Assembly (NCBI RefSeq): GCF_000696185.1
Contig: NZ_KK853997.1
Coordinates: forward strand, 2,108,761 to 2,172,760
Length of the DNA stretch: 64,000 bases
Source: Kitasatospora cheerisanensis KCTC 2395
Lineage (GTDB): Bacteria > Actinomycetota > Actinomycetes > Streptomycetales > Streptomycetaceae
Reading direction: 5' to 3'
The translations under genes and the position numbers were made by a program. The notes beneath the pieces were generated by a model. It saw nothing but the letters and a program-made list of their open reading frames with translations, was not told the origin of the DNA and ran no database searches. The first letter of the stretch is position 1; each line of letters starts with the position of its first letter. This document shows, piece after piece, positions 44,994-53,854 of this stretch.

Positions 44994-45661
44994 ATGTCCG
45001 CAGAGCGCGAACGGCCGGGCGAGCCAGGGGAGTTCCTCGGCCCGGTGGAGCCGGGCGAGGGCACCTGGACGAAGCTCAGGCTGTACGCCGAGGAGCCGCC
45101 GCGACTGCTGAGTGGGCGCCAGAAAGCGCTGGCAGTCGCGGCGTTGCTGGCGTTGGCACTGTTCCTGACGGCCCGTCACGCGATCGAGCGCACCGAGGCC
45201 GCGGCCAACTCGCCGCCCTCGCAGCCCGTCCAGCCCTTCCCCTCGCAGTCCACCCGGTTCGCGTACGGCGGCCCGCTGCCGGTCGGGCAGGACTCGTTCG
45301 CGCTGTCGCTGACGGTGTACAACAACGGCCCGGGGCCGGTGGACGTGCTGGGGGTGAGCCAGGGGTACCGCGGCCTGTCGGTGGTGGTGGCGGGCTGGCT
45401 GCCGCAGACGGTGCCGGCGGGGCGGACGATCTCGTTACGGGTGGGCCTGAAGGTGACGGACTGCTCGGCGGCCCGGCGGACGCCGGGCTGCCCTTTCTCG
45501 ATGTAACGCTGCGTAACACGCGCGCCATGGAGACGGCGAGCCAGATTCTGGGCGACTCGTATGCCCGCGACCTTTCGGCGGCACTGCATTCGACCTGCGA
45601 CATTCCCGATAATCGGACACCTGCGACCAGCCCGACATCGTCGGACAAACCTGTCCGATAA
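44994..45661 (+). CDS. Membrane-anchored protein of unknown function, TTA codon, one frameshift
   Basis: The N-terminal 40 residues are acidic and cytoplasmic. One membrane helix follows (ALAVAALLALALFLTA, about 46-61), then a Pro/Ser-rich linker and an extracellular beta-like domain. The frame breaks at 45483-45487 (CCGGG); one extra C continues as GLPFLDVTLRNTRAMETAS to DKPVR and a stop at 45661, giving about 222 residues with two Cys that could form a bond. A TTA Leu codon at 45435-45437 makes translation depend on the bldA tRNA if this is a streptomycete. No domain is recognised. ATG at 44994. Confidence 0.65.
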
Positions 45662-45719
45662 GCGGAGTTGCCAAGCGTGACCAGGGAGTTGGGAACCTCA
45701 ACCATCCACTCTTCGGGAC

Positions 45720-45741
45720 GGAGCCCGGAATTCCGGGCTCC
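45720..45741. terminator. 22-bp perfect palindrome upstream of the liv operon
   Basis: GGAGCCCGGAA/TTCCGGGCTCC forms a perfect palindrome, followed 8 bases later by GGGGTTTT. It may terminate the preceding membrane-protein gene. The remaining 45662-45950 is AT-richer than its neighbours and probably holds the promoter of the liv operon; a -10-like TAGAGT lies at 45844-45849. Confidence 0.5.
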
Positions 45742-45950
45742 ACCTGGGGTTTTCGACCATGTACTGAGATCAACTTCCAGCGTGGTCATAACAAGAGAAT
45801 CACAGCCTGACCTCCCCCTCTGCCCGAGCCGCCGCGCCCGGTCTAGAGTCACGCCCAGTCACCGGCTGTCCGATTTTCGGGCTCGGTCGACGCGTTCCGG
45901 CACCGCCAGCCCTGTGCGCGTGTCTTCCGTCCAGAAGGAGACCCCCAGTC

Positions 45951-47183
45951 GTGCGAAAGAGCTCACTGCTTGTCGTGACCATTGCAGTTACCGGAGCGCT
46001 CACCCTCTCGGCCTGTGGCTCGCGCGGCGCCAAGTCCGGCTCGGACAACGCGGGCGGCGGCACCACCAAGGTGGTCATCGGCGTGGACGCCCCGCTCAGC
46101 GGCAAGCTGTCCGCGCTGGGCCTCGGCATCAAGAACTCCGCGGACCTCGCCGCCAAGAAGGCCAACAAGGACAAGCTCGTCCCCGGCGTCACCTTCTCCG
46201 TGGAGGCCAAGGACGACCAGGCCAACCCGACCTCCGGCAAGCAGAACGCCACCGCCCTGGTCGACATGAAGGACGTCGTCGGCGTGGTCGGCCCGCTGAA
46301 CTCCAGCGTCTCGCAGACCATGCAGAAGGTCTTCAACGACGGCAAGCTGACCCAGGTCTCCCCCGCCAACACCAGCCCCGAGCTGTCCCTCGGCCCGGAC
46401 TGGGGCAGCAGCAAGTTCACCCGCCAGTACGCCACCTACTTCCGCACCGCCACCACCGACGTGGTGCAGGGCAAGTTCGCCGCCCAGTACCTGTTCAACG
46501 AGGCGAAGAAGACCAAGGTCTACGTCATCGACGACAAGAAGACCTACGGCGCGGGCCTGGCGGCCATCTTCCAGGACGAGTTCAAGAAGCTCGGCGGCAC
46601 CGTGGTCGGCACCGACCACATCAACCCCGACGACAAGGACTTCTCCGCGGTCGCCACCAAGGTCGCCTCCTCCGGCGCCGACTCGGTGTACTACGGCGGC
46701 GAGTACCCGGAGGGCGGCCCGCTCACCGACCAGATCAAGAAGGCCGGCGCGAAGGTCCCGCTGTTCGGCGGCGACGGCATCTACGACCCCGAGTTCATCA
46801 AGCTCTCCAACAACAACAGCGAGGGCGACCTGGCCACCTCGGTCGGCGCCCCGGTGGACGAGCTGGACTCCGCCAAGACCTTCATCTCCGACTACAAGGC
46901 CGAGGGCTACAAGGAGCCGTACGCGGCCTACGGCGGCTACTCGTACGACGCCGCCTGGTCGATCATCGAGGCCGTCAAGGCCGCGGTGGAGCACAACGGC
47001 GGCAAGGTGCCCTCGGACCTCCGCGCCAAGGTGCTGGAGGAGATGGGCAAGGTGAAGTTCGCCGGCGTCACCGGCCAGGTCTCCTTCGACCAGTACGGCG
47101 ACACCACCAACAAGCAGCTCACGGTCTACAGCGTCAAGGGCCCCGAGTGGAAGGCCGTCAAGAGCGGTACCTACACCGGCTGA
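45951..47183 (+). CDS. Branched-chain amino-acid ABC transporter, substrate-binding lipoprotein
   Basis: A 410-residue protein with a lipoprotein signal (LSAC, Cys22) and the type I periplasmic-binding fold of the Leu/Ile/Val-binding family: VVIGVDAPLSGKLSALGLGIKNSADLA, VVGPLNSSVSQTMQ, and the hinge GDGIYDPEFIKL. It captures branched-chain amino acids outside the membrane and passes them to the LivHM channel encoded downstream. GTG at 45951 follows GGAG. The gap to livH is 85 bp. Polar amino acids or related compounds remain possible as substrate. Confidence 0.92.
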   Translation: MRKSSLLVVTIAVTGALTLSACGSRGAKSGSDNAGGGTTKVVIGVDAPLSGKLSALGLGIKNSADLAAKKANKDKLVPGVTFSVEAKDDQANPTSGKQNATALVDMKDVVGVVGPLNSSVSQTMQKVFNDGKLTQVSPANTSPELSLGPDWGSSKFTRQYATYFRTATTDVVQGKFAAQYLFNEAKKTKVYVIDDKKTYGAGLAAIFQDEFKKLGGTVVGTDHINPDDKDFSAVATKVASSGADSVYYGGEYPEGGPLTDQIKKAGAKVPLFGGDGIYDPEFIKLSNNNSEGDLATSVGAPVDELDSAKTFISDYKAEGYKEPYAAYGGYSYDAAWSIIEAVKAAVEHNGGKVPSDLRAKVLEEMGKVKFAGVTGQVSFDQYGDTTNKQLTVYSVKGPEWKAVKSGTYTG

Positions 47184-47268
47184 TCTCTCCCTGCACCAGC
47201 CGATGTCCGGCGGGGGGCGCCACGAGTGCCCCCCGCCTCCTCATACCCCCTATCCACGGAGGCCCGCG

Positions 47269-48198
47269 GTGCACGAACTGCCGCAAAACCTGGCCAACGG
47301 ACTGATGCTCGGCCTGATGTACGGCCTGATCGCCATCGGGTACACGATGGTCTACGGCATCGTCCAGCTCATCAACTTCGCCCACGGCGAGATCTTCATG
47401 ATCGGCGGCTTCGGGGCACTGACCGCCTACGCGGCCCTGCCGCACGGCACTTCCCTGTGGCTGGCACTGCCGGTCATGATCCTGGGCGGCGTGATCGCCT
47501 CCGTGCTCACCGCCACCGCGGCGGAACGGTTCGCCTACCGGCCGCTGCGCAACGCGCCCCGGCTGGCCCCGCTGATCACCGCGATCGGCCTGTCCATCGC
47601 GCTGCAGCAGGTGGTCTGGGCGTTCTACCCGGGCGCCAAGAAGGCCATCTCCTTCCCGCAGTTCGAGGGCGACACCGTCAGCCTCGGCCTGTTCCACCTG
47701 CAGCGCAACGACCTGTTCCTGCTGGCCGCCGCTCCGCTGTGCATGCTGATCCTGGCGTCGTTCGTGCGCTTCACCCGCACCGGCCGGGCCATGCAGGCAA
47801 CCGCCCAGGACCCGGACACCGCGAAGCTGATGGGCATCAACACCGACCGGATCATCGTGGTCGCCTTCGCGCTGGGCGCGGCCTTCGCCGCCGTCGCGGC
47901 CGTGGCGCACGGCCTGAGGTACGGTCAGGTCGACTTCATGATGGGCTTCCTGGCCGGTCTGAAGGCCTTCACCGCCGCCGTCCTCGGCGGCATCGGCAAC
48001 ATCTACGGCGCGATGCTCGGCGGGCTGGTCCTCGGCGTCGCCGAATCGCTGGCCACCGCGTACATCCAGAACGTCCCCGGCATGCACCAGCTCGGCGGCG
48101 GCGCCTGGGCCAACGTGTGGGCGTTCGTCCTGCTGATCGTCGTGCTGCTGGTGAGGCCCCAGGGCCTGCTCGGCGAGCGCGTCGCGGATCGGGCGTGA
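47269..48198 (+). CDS. livH: Branched-chain amino-acid ABC transporter permease LivH
   Basis: A 309-residue integral membrane protein with about eight helices and the LivH signature LPQNLANGLMLGLMYGLIAIGYTMVYGIVQLINFAHGEIFM. Near the end lie GFLAGLKAFTAAVLGGIGNIYGAMLGGLVLGVAE and RPQGLLG, which contact the ATPases. GTG at 47269 follows GGAGG by about 6 bases. Its TGA overlaps the livM start as GTGA (48195-48198). Confidence 0.94.
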   Translation: MHELPQNLANGLMLGLMYGLIAIGYTMVYGIVQLINFAHGEIFMIGGFGALTAYAALPHGTSLWLALPVMILGGVIASVLTATAAERFAYRPLRNAPRLAPLITAIGLSIALQQVVWAFYPGAKKAISFPQFEGDTVSLGLFHLQRNDLFLLAAAPLCMLILASFVRFTRTGRAMQATAQDPDTAKLMGINTDRIIVVAFALGAAFAAVAAVAHGLRYGQVDFMMGFLAGLKAFTAAVLGGIGNIYGAMLGGLVLGVAESLATAYIQNVPGMHQLGGGAWANVWAFVLLIVVLLVRPQGLLGERVADRA

Positions 48199-50150
48199 GC
48201 ACCATGACGACTGCCTCCCACGAGACGACTCCCGTCCTGCGGCTGCCCGCCGTCGCGGCCTTCGCCGCGACGCTGGCCGGCGGCGTGCTGGCCGCCGCCT
48301 CCGCGGCGATGTCCTGGACCTGGACCGACGAGTTCCCCGGCGACCTCACCTACTACGGCTCCCCGGCCGGCCTGCAGTGGCTGGCGCTGGCCGGCGGCCT
48401 GCTGACCGCGCTGCTGGCGCTGGGCGCCCGCGGCGTGAAGGGCCTGCGCTGGCTGAGCCCGTCCGGCGGCAACAACGGCGTGCTGTTCGCCGCCCTCGGC
48501 ACCCTCGCGGTGTGCTGGTACTCGGTGGCCGCGATCGCCGTCGAGCTCGACGGCCTGGTCAACCTCGACCCGGGCGGCTGGGTCGCCGCGGTCGGCTCGC
48601 TGCTCGCCGTCGTCGGCGCGCTCGGCCTGCCGCTGGACCGCCGACGCACCGTCAAGCAGCCCCCCGTGGCCTGGTGGTGGTACCTGGTGGCGGCCGTCGC
48701 GGCGGTGCTGCGGGTCGGCCTCGGCCAGGGCTGGGCGCTGAACGCGGTGCCGCCCGGCATCCGGCCGATCTTCACCGAGAACCTGTGGTTCTTCGTCGCG
48801 GTGCCGGTCGCGGTCCTCGGCTTCCGGCTCTGGCTGCTGCTGGACGCCTGGCTGCGGATCGGCCGGATCGAGCGGCCGCTGCCGGCCGCCCGCGCGCTGC
48901 CGTCCTGGGCGGAGATCCTGGTGATCACCGCGGTGTTCGCGCTCGGCCTGGGCGTGGTCGAGTTCGGCATCTCCACCGAGTACGGCGAGCTGTTCATCGC
49001 CTTCCTGCTGCTGACCGTCTTCGCCACCGCGGCGCTGCTGGCCAGCGGCGCGATCGCCCGGCTGCGCGAGCTGACGACCCGTCACCGCTCGGTGACCACC
49101 GGCGCGGCGTTCGCCGCCGCGGGCGCGTTCCCGTTCACCCAGAGCAGCGAGACCTACGTGCTGATCGGGGCGAACATCCTGATCTTCGCCACGGTGGCAC
49201 TCGGCCTGAACGTGGTGGTCGGCCTGGCCGGCCTGCTGGACCTCGGCTACGTGGCCTTCCTCGGCGTCGGCGCGTACGCCGCGGCGCTGGTCTCCGGCTC
49301 GCCGTTCTCGGTGTTCCGCGGCGTGCACCTGCCGTTCCCGGTCGCGGTGCTGATCGGCGCGCTGGCCGCGCTGGTGTTCGGCGTGGTGATCGGCGCCCCG
49401 ACGCTGCGGCTGCGCGGCGACTACCTGGCGATCGTCACGCTCGGCTTCGGTGAGATCTTCCGGATCGCCATGAACAACCTGGACGGCCGCTCCGGCCCGA
49501 GCCTGACCAACGGCCCGAACGGCATCGCCGCGATCCCGGACGTCAACCTGTTCGGCTTCGACTTCGGCCAGCCGCACGAGTTCCTCGGGCTGCAGCTCGG
49601 CAAGTTCGGCAACTACCTGCTGCTGATGCTGGTGGCCACCGCGATCGTCGTGGTGGTGTTCGGCCGAGTCGCCAACTCCCGGATCGGCCGCGCCTGGGTG
49701 GCGATCCGCGAGGACGAGACGGCGGCCGAGGCGATGGGCATCAACGGCTTCCGGGTGAAGCTGATCGCCTTCGCGCTGGGCGCCACGCTGGCCGGCCTGG
49801 CCGGCGCGGTGCAGGCGCACGTGGCCGGCGCGGTCTCGCCCGACCAGTACCTGTTCGCCGGGCCGGTCCCGCCGAACTCGGCGTTCCTGCTGGCCGCGGT
49901 GATCCTCGGCGGCATGGGCACCATCAGCGGCCCGCTGGTCGGTGCGGCCCTGCTGTTCCTGATCCCGGCGAAGCTGCAGTTCCTGCAGTCCTACCAGCTG
50001 CTGGCGTTCGGCGTGGCGCTGATCCTGCTGATGCGCTTCCGCCCGGAGGGCCTGATCGCCAACCGCCGGCAGCAGCTGGAGTTCCACGAGGCCGAGCTGC
50101 CCGCGCAGGGCGCCTCGCCCGACGACGCACTCACCAAGGCAGGGGCGTGA
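48195..50150 (+). CDS. livM: Branched-chain amino-acid ABC transporter permease LivM, with N-terminal extension
   Basis: A 651-residue membrane protein. The C-terminal ~350 residues are a standard LivM permease (ILIFATVALGLNVVVGLAGLLDLGYVAFLGVGAYAAAL, GAPTLRLRGDYLAIVTLGFGEIFR, ADAMGIN-like loop EAMGINGFRVKLIAFALGA, RPEGLI). The first ~300 residues add about six extra helices (for example LAALTLLALGARG-type segments) without a recognised domain. Many Streptomyces LivM proteins share such an extension as I recall. GTG at 48195 is used; ATG at 48204 is an alternative. It overlaps livH and livG (GTGA at 50147-50150). Confidence 0.92.
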   Translation: MSTMTTASHETTPVLRLPAVAAFAATLAGGVLAAASAAMSWTWTDEFPGDLTYYGSPAGLQWLALAGGLLTALLALGARGVKGLRWLSPSGGNNGVLFAALGTLAVCWYSVAAIAVELDGLVNLDPGGWVAAVGSLLAVVGALGLPLDRRRTVKQPPVAWWWYLVAAVAAVLRVGLGQGWALNAVPPGIRPIFTENLWFFVAVPVAVLGFRLWLLLDAWLRIGRIERPLPAARALPSWAEILVITAVFALGLGVVEFGISTEYGELFIAFLLLTVFATAALLASGAIARLRELTTRHRSVTTGAAFAAAGAFPFTQSSETYVLIGANILIFATVALGLNVVVGLAGLLDLGYVAFLGVGAYAAALVSGSPFSVFRGVHLPFPVAVLIGALAALVFGVVIGAPTLRLRGDYLAIVTLGFGEIFRIAMNNLDGRSGPSLTNGPNGIAAIPDVNLFGFDFGQPHEFLGLQLGKFGNYLLLMLVATAIVVVVFGRVANSRIGRAWVAIREDETAAEAMGINGFRVKLIAFALGATLAGLAGAVQAHVAGAVSPDQYLFAGPVPPNSAFLLAAVILGGMGTISGPLVGAALLFLIPAKLQFLQSYQLLAFGVALILLMRFRPEGLIANRRQQLEFHEAELPAQGASPDDALTKAGA

Positions 50151-50992
50151 CCGCCATGACCACCGACACCGCCCCCGTCGGCGGGGCGTCCGCGCCGCTC
50201 GCCGAACCCGTGCTGGAAGCCTCCGGCGTGGTGATGCGCTTCGGCGGCCTGACCGCCGTCAACAAGGTCGACCTGACCGTCCGTCAGGGCGAGATCGTCG
50301 GTCTGATCGGCCCGAACGGCGCCGGCAAGACCACCTTCTTCAACTGCCTGACCGGGCTGTACGTCCCGACCGAGGGCACCGTCACGTACAAGGGCCGGGT
50401 GCTGCCGCCCAGGCCGCACCTGGTCACCGAGGCCGGCATCGCCCGGACCTTCCAGAACATCCGGCTGTTCTCCAACATGACGGTGCTGGAGAACGTCCTG
50501 GTCGGACGGCACACCCGCACCAAGGAGGGCCTGTTCTCGGCGATCCTGCGCGGGCCGTCCTACCGGCGCGCGGAGCAGGAGAGCCGCGACCGGGCGATGG
50601 AGCTGCTGGAGTTCTGCGGCCTGGCCGCGAAGGCCGAGCACCTGGCCCGCAACCTGCCCTACGGCGAGCAGCGCAAGCTGGAGATCGCCCGGGCGCTGGC
50701 CTCCGAGCCGGGCCTGCTGCTGCTCGACGAGCCGACCGCGGGCATGAACCCGCAGGAGACCCGGGCCGCCGAGGAGCTGGTGTTCGCGATCCGGGACCTC
50801 GGGATCGCGATCCTGGTGATCGAGCACGACATGAAGTTCATCTTCAACCTGTGCGACCGCACCGCGGTGCTGGTGCAGGGACAGAAGATCGTCGAGGGCG
50901 ACCGGGAGACCGTCCAGAACGACGAGCGGGTCGTCACGGCCTACCTGGGCGCCCCGCTCGAAGGAACCACCGCAACGGAGGCCGACCAGTGA
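50147..50992 (+). CDS. livG: Branched-chain amino-acid ABC transporter ATPase LivG
   Basis: A 281-residue ABC ATPase with Walker A GPNGAGKTT (55-63), the Q-loop ARTFQNIRLF, the signature region NLPYGEQRKLEIARALA, Walker B GLLLLDEPTAGMNP and H-loop LVIEHDM. It is one of the two ATPases that power the LivHM channel. The start is GTG at 50147, which overlaps the livM stop as GTGA. Its own stop overlaps the livF start (GTGA at 50989-50992). A short Pro/Ala tail precedes the first strand. Confidence 0.94.
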   Translation: MTAMTTDTAPVGGASAPLAEPVLEASGVVMRFGGLTAVNKVDLTVRQGEIVGLIGPNGAGKTTFFNCLTGLYVPTEGTVTYKGRVLPPRPHLVTEAGIARTFQNIRLFSNMTVLENVLVGRHTRTKEGLFSAILRGPSYRRAEQESRDRAMELLEFCGLAAKAEHLARNLPYGEQRKLEIARALASEPGLLLLDEPTAGMNPQETRAAEELVFAIRDLGIAILVIEHDMKFIFNLCDRTAVLVQGQKIVEGDRETVQNDERVVTAYLGAPLEGTTATEADQ

Positions 50993-51705
50993 CCGCTCTG
51001 CTAGAGGTCGAGGACCTCCGCGTCGCCTACGGCAAGATCGAGGCCGTCAAGGGCATCAGCTTCACCGTCGAACAGGGCGAGGTCACCACCCTGATCGGCA
51101 CCAACGGCGCGGGCAAGACCACCACCCTGCGCACGCTGTCCGGCCTGCTCCGGCCGATCGCGGGCCGGATCGTGTTCGAGGGCGAGCCGATCGACACGGT
51201 GCCCGCGCACCGGATCGTCGCGCTGGGCCTGGCCCACTCCCCCGAGGGCCGGCACATCTTCCCGCGGATGACCATCGAGGAGAACCTGCTGCTGGGCGCG
51301 TTCCTGCGGCGCGACCAGGCGGGCATCGCGGAGGACGTGGAGCGGGCCTGCACGCTGTTCCCGATCCTCGCCGAGCGCCGCAAGCAGGCGGCCGGCACGC
51401 TGTCCGGCGGCGAGCAGCAGATGCTGGCGATGGGCCGGGCGCTGATGTCCCGCCCGAAGCTGCTGATGCTGGACGAGCCCTCGATGGGCCTGTCGCCGCT
51501 GATGATGCAGAAGATCATGGCGACCATCGTGGAGCTGCGCGCCGCCGGCACCACCATCCTGCTGGTCGAGCAGAACGCGCAGGCCGCGCTCTCGCTCTCG
51601 GACCGGGCGTACGTGATGACCACCGGCGAGATCACCCTCTCCGGCACCGGCGAGGAGCTGCTGCGCGACGACACCGTGCGCCGCGCCTACCTCGGCGAGG
51701 ACTGA
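50989..51705 (+). CDS. livF: Branched-chain amino-acid ABC transporter ATPase LivF
   Basis: A 238-residue ABC ATPase with Walker A GTNGAGKTT (37-45), signature LSGGEQQM, Walker B LLMLDEPSMGL and H-loop VEQNAQ. It pairs with LivG. GTG at 50989 overlaps the livG stop. It is the last gene of the operon; a strong hairpin follows at 51718-51766. Confidence 0.95.
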   Translation: MTALLEVEDLRVAYGKIEAVKGISFTVEQGEVTTLIGTNGAGKTTTLRTLSGLLRPIAGRIVFEGEPIDTVPAHRIVALGLAHSPEGRHIFPRMTIEENLLLGAFLRRDQAGIAEDVERACTLFPILAERRKQAAGTLSGGEQQMLAMGRALMSRPKLLMLDEPSMGLSPLMMQKIMATIVELRAAGTTILLVEQNAQAALSLSDRAYVMTTGEITLSGTGEELLRDDTVRRAYLGED

Positions 51706-51717
51706 CCCGCGGTCCGC

Positions 51718-51766
51718 ACGTGCGAGTGCCCCGCCTCCCGGTCCGGGAGGCGGGGCACTCGCACGT
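51718..51766. terminator. Bidirectional terminator after livF and pdtaR
   Basis: A perfect 23-bp stem (51718-51740 with 51744-51766) with a three-base loop lies between convergent livF and pdtaR, ending 13 bp before the pdtaR stop. This is the longest hairpin in the window. Confidence 0.9.
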
Positions 51767-51779
51767 CGGCGACGGGCCG

Positions 51780-52433
51780 TCAGCCCTCGGCGGCCTCGGC
51801 CTTCTTGCGGTCCTGGGCGGCGCCCTCCTCGATCACGGCCTCGGCGACGGCGGCCATGGTCATCCGGCGGTCCATCGAGGTCTTCTGGATCCAGCGGAAC
51901 GCGGCGGGCTCGTTCAGCCCGAACTTGGTCTGCAGCACGCTCTTCGCGCGGTCGACCAGCTTGCGGGTCTCCAGGCGCTGCGAGAGGTCCGCGATCTCCT
52001 GTTCGAGGGTGCGCATCTCGGTGTACCGGGAGACGGCCATCTCGATCGCCGGCACCAGGTCGCTCTTGCTGAACGGCTTGACGATGTAGGCCATCGCCCC
52101 GGCGTCGCGGGCCCGGTCGACCAGCTCGCGCTGGGAGAAGGCGGTGAGCATCAGCACCGGGGCGAGGTGCTGCTCGTGGATCCGCTCGGCGGCGGAGAGG
52201 CCGTCCAGGACCGGCATCTTGACGTCCAGGATCGCCAGGTCGGGCTTGAGCTCCTCGACCAGTCGCAGGGCCGTCGCGCCGTCACCGGCCTCACCGACGA
52301 CGGTGTAGCCCTCCTCCTCCAGCATCTCCTTGAGATCGAGGCGGATCAGTGCCTCGTCCTCGGCGATGACGATTCGGGTGATCTGGGGCGAGTCGGTGTC
52401 AAGCGGCTGGGGCTGCTCGTCGGGGGTGCTCAC
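51780..52433 (-). CDS. pdtaR: ANTAR-domain response regulator PdtaR
   Basis: A 217-residue protein. A receiver domain has acidic pocket IVIAEDEAL, phosphoacceptor in LAILDVKMPVLDG and the switch MLTAFSQ...YIVKPF. An ANTAR RNA-binding domain follows (RLETRKLVDRAKSVLQTKFGLNEPAAFRWIQKTSMDRRMTMAAVAEAVIE). ANTAR regulators bind dual hexaloop RNA hairpins and prevent transcription termination when phosphorylated. No histidine kinase is adjacent, so it is an orphan here; the PdtaS kinase is usually elsewhere. GTG at 52431-52433 with GAGGAG upstream; an upstream in-frame start would add unrelated residues. Confidence 0.92.
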   Translation of the reverse strand: MSTPDEQPQPLDTDSPQITRIVIAEDEALIRLDLKEMLEEEGYTVVGEAGDGATALRLVEELKPDLAILDVKMPVLDGLSAAERIHEQHLAPVLMLTAFSQRELVDRARDAGAMAYIVKPFSKSDLVPAIEMAVSRYTEMRTLEQEIADLSQRLETRKLVDRAKSVLQTKFGLNEPAAFRWIQKTSMDRRMTMAAVAEAVIEEGAAQDRKKAEAAEG

Positions 52434-52531
52434 GGGGCTCCTCGGTCCGGCGGGGTGCTGCATGCACGAGCCTACCCAGACACGGTATGTTTGGTTCACC
52501 ACGGTGGGGGGTTTGACCTTCGAACCGCTGG

Positions 52532-52605
52532 GCCCCGATAGCCCAATCGGCAGAGGCAACGGTCTCAAACACCGTCCGGTGTGGGTTCGAATCCCACTCG
52601 GGGCA
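52532..52605 (+). tRNA. tRNA with CAA anticodon (Leu by codon) and a short variable loop
   Basis: The 74-base sequence folds into a full cloverleaf. Acceptor GCCCCGA pairs with TCGGGGC (52532-52538, 52598-52604); a 3-bp D stem is followed by anticodon stem ACGGT/ACCGT with loop CTCAAAC (anticodon CAA at 52566-52568). The T arm is GTGGG-TTCGAAT-CCCAC and the discriminator is A52605. CCA is not encoded. The variable region is only five bases (CCGGT), whereas tRNA-Leu normally has a long extra arm, so the identity is uncertain despite the leucine anticodon. It lies between divergent pdtaR and convergent lipoprotein genes. Confidence 0.8.
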
Positions 52606-52694
52606 CTTTCTCTTCGATTCCAAGGTCACCGGCCTTGGGTGCGCGCCGCCGCGGTGACGATCACCACGGCGGCGCCGCTGTTTCCGGGGGCGGC

Positions 52695-53686
52695 TCAGGA
52701 CAGCGGGCCGCTGCCGGCCAGGCCGCTCGCGGTCAGCTCGACCGCGCCCGCGGGGTTCGGGGCGTCGGTGACCGAGAAGGTGTAGTCGCCGTCGGTGGCG
52801 CCGCCGAACACGAACCAGGCCGCCTGGTCCTGGCGCAGCGGCCGGTCCGGGTAGATCGCCTCGATCGGGGCGGCGGTCGGGCCGACCTCCTGGCCGTTCG
52901 GCAGCTTCAGCCGCAGCGCGGTGCCGTCCACCGCCATGCCGGCCGGGCCGACGGCGCCCTTCAGGTCGAACACCACCAGCACCGCGCGCTGCCCCGGCCT
53001 GAGCGTGGTGATGCCGTTGCCGTCGCCGAAGTCGGCGCGCAGCTGGGCCGACTTGAGGTCCAGGGTGAGCCGGCCCGAGGTGAGGCTCGTGCCGGAGAGC
53101 TTCAGGTCGACGGGCTTCAGGCTGACCGCGGCCCGGCCGCCCTGCCCGAGCGGGACGACGCCCTGCGCGGTGCCGGCCCCGCCGAGCACCAGGGAGGCGC
53201 CGTCGAAGGTGAAGGGGTGGCCCTGGTCCGCGTAGCCGCGGAAGGTGATCGGCAGCGGGTTGCTCGCGCCGGGGACGGGCGGCACGGCGTTGCCCGGGTC
53301 GCCGGCGGTGGGGGTGCCGGCGAGGTCGACGGCCAGCTCGGGCCAGTTGTGGATCGCGGTGGCGGTGAAGGTGTTGGTGACGGTGGTGTCCAGCGCGAGC
53401 GTGTACTCGCCGCCCTGGCCGGGCGTGAAGGTGGCGCTCTTCACGTCGAACCGGAGACCGCCCCACCAGGCGCTGCGGCCGATCTGCACGGTCTTCGCGG
53501 CCTGCGCCCGCCGCTCGCGGCCGGGGCGGCCGGGGCGCCGCTGCCGGCCGGGGTGGCGCCGGGTGCGGCGACGGTGGGCCTGTCGTCCTGGCAGGCGGTG
53601 GCGCCGGCGGCGATCAGGACGGCGGCGGCGAGCGCGGCGGCGGCTCTGACGGAACGTCCGGACGGTTGTGCGGGGCTGCTGTTCAC
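52695..53686 (-). CDS. Lipoprotein of unknown function, one frameshift
   Basis: The start GTG at 53684-53686 (GGGAGGG upstream) leads into a lipoprotein signal with Cys32 (GATAC). After a Pro/Ala linker the frame breaks at the CCC run 53507-53509; adding one C continues AQAAKTVQIGRSAWWGGLRFDVKSATF. The mature ~260-residue part is beta-rich with several VxLxLxxxTLxxLDLKS-like strands (for example LTLDLKSAQL and LVVFDLKGAVG) and ends SGLAGSGPLS. No family is recognised. It would be a surface-anchored beta-sandwich protein. It is downstream of a LuxR regulator gene (168 bp). Confidence 0.65.
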
Positions 53687-53854
53687 GGGGGTTCCCTCCC
53701 TCGGCGCCGCCGCGGGTGCGGGGCGCGTCGCCCGGGTGGTACCCGGGCCCGGCGGCGGCGATCCCGGCCGTGACAGGGCCGGGACCGAACCGCGCCGGGA
53801 TGGTGAAATCCCCATCCCGACAAGGAAGTTGACGAACGGTCGCAGGTGCCGGTC

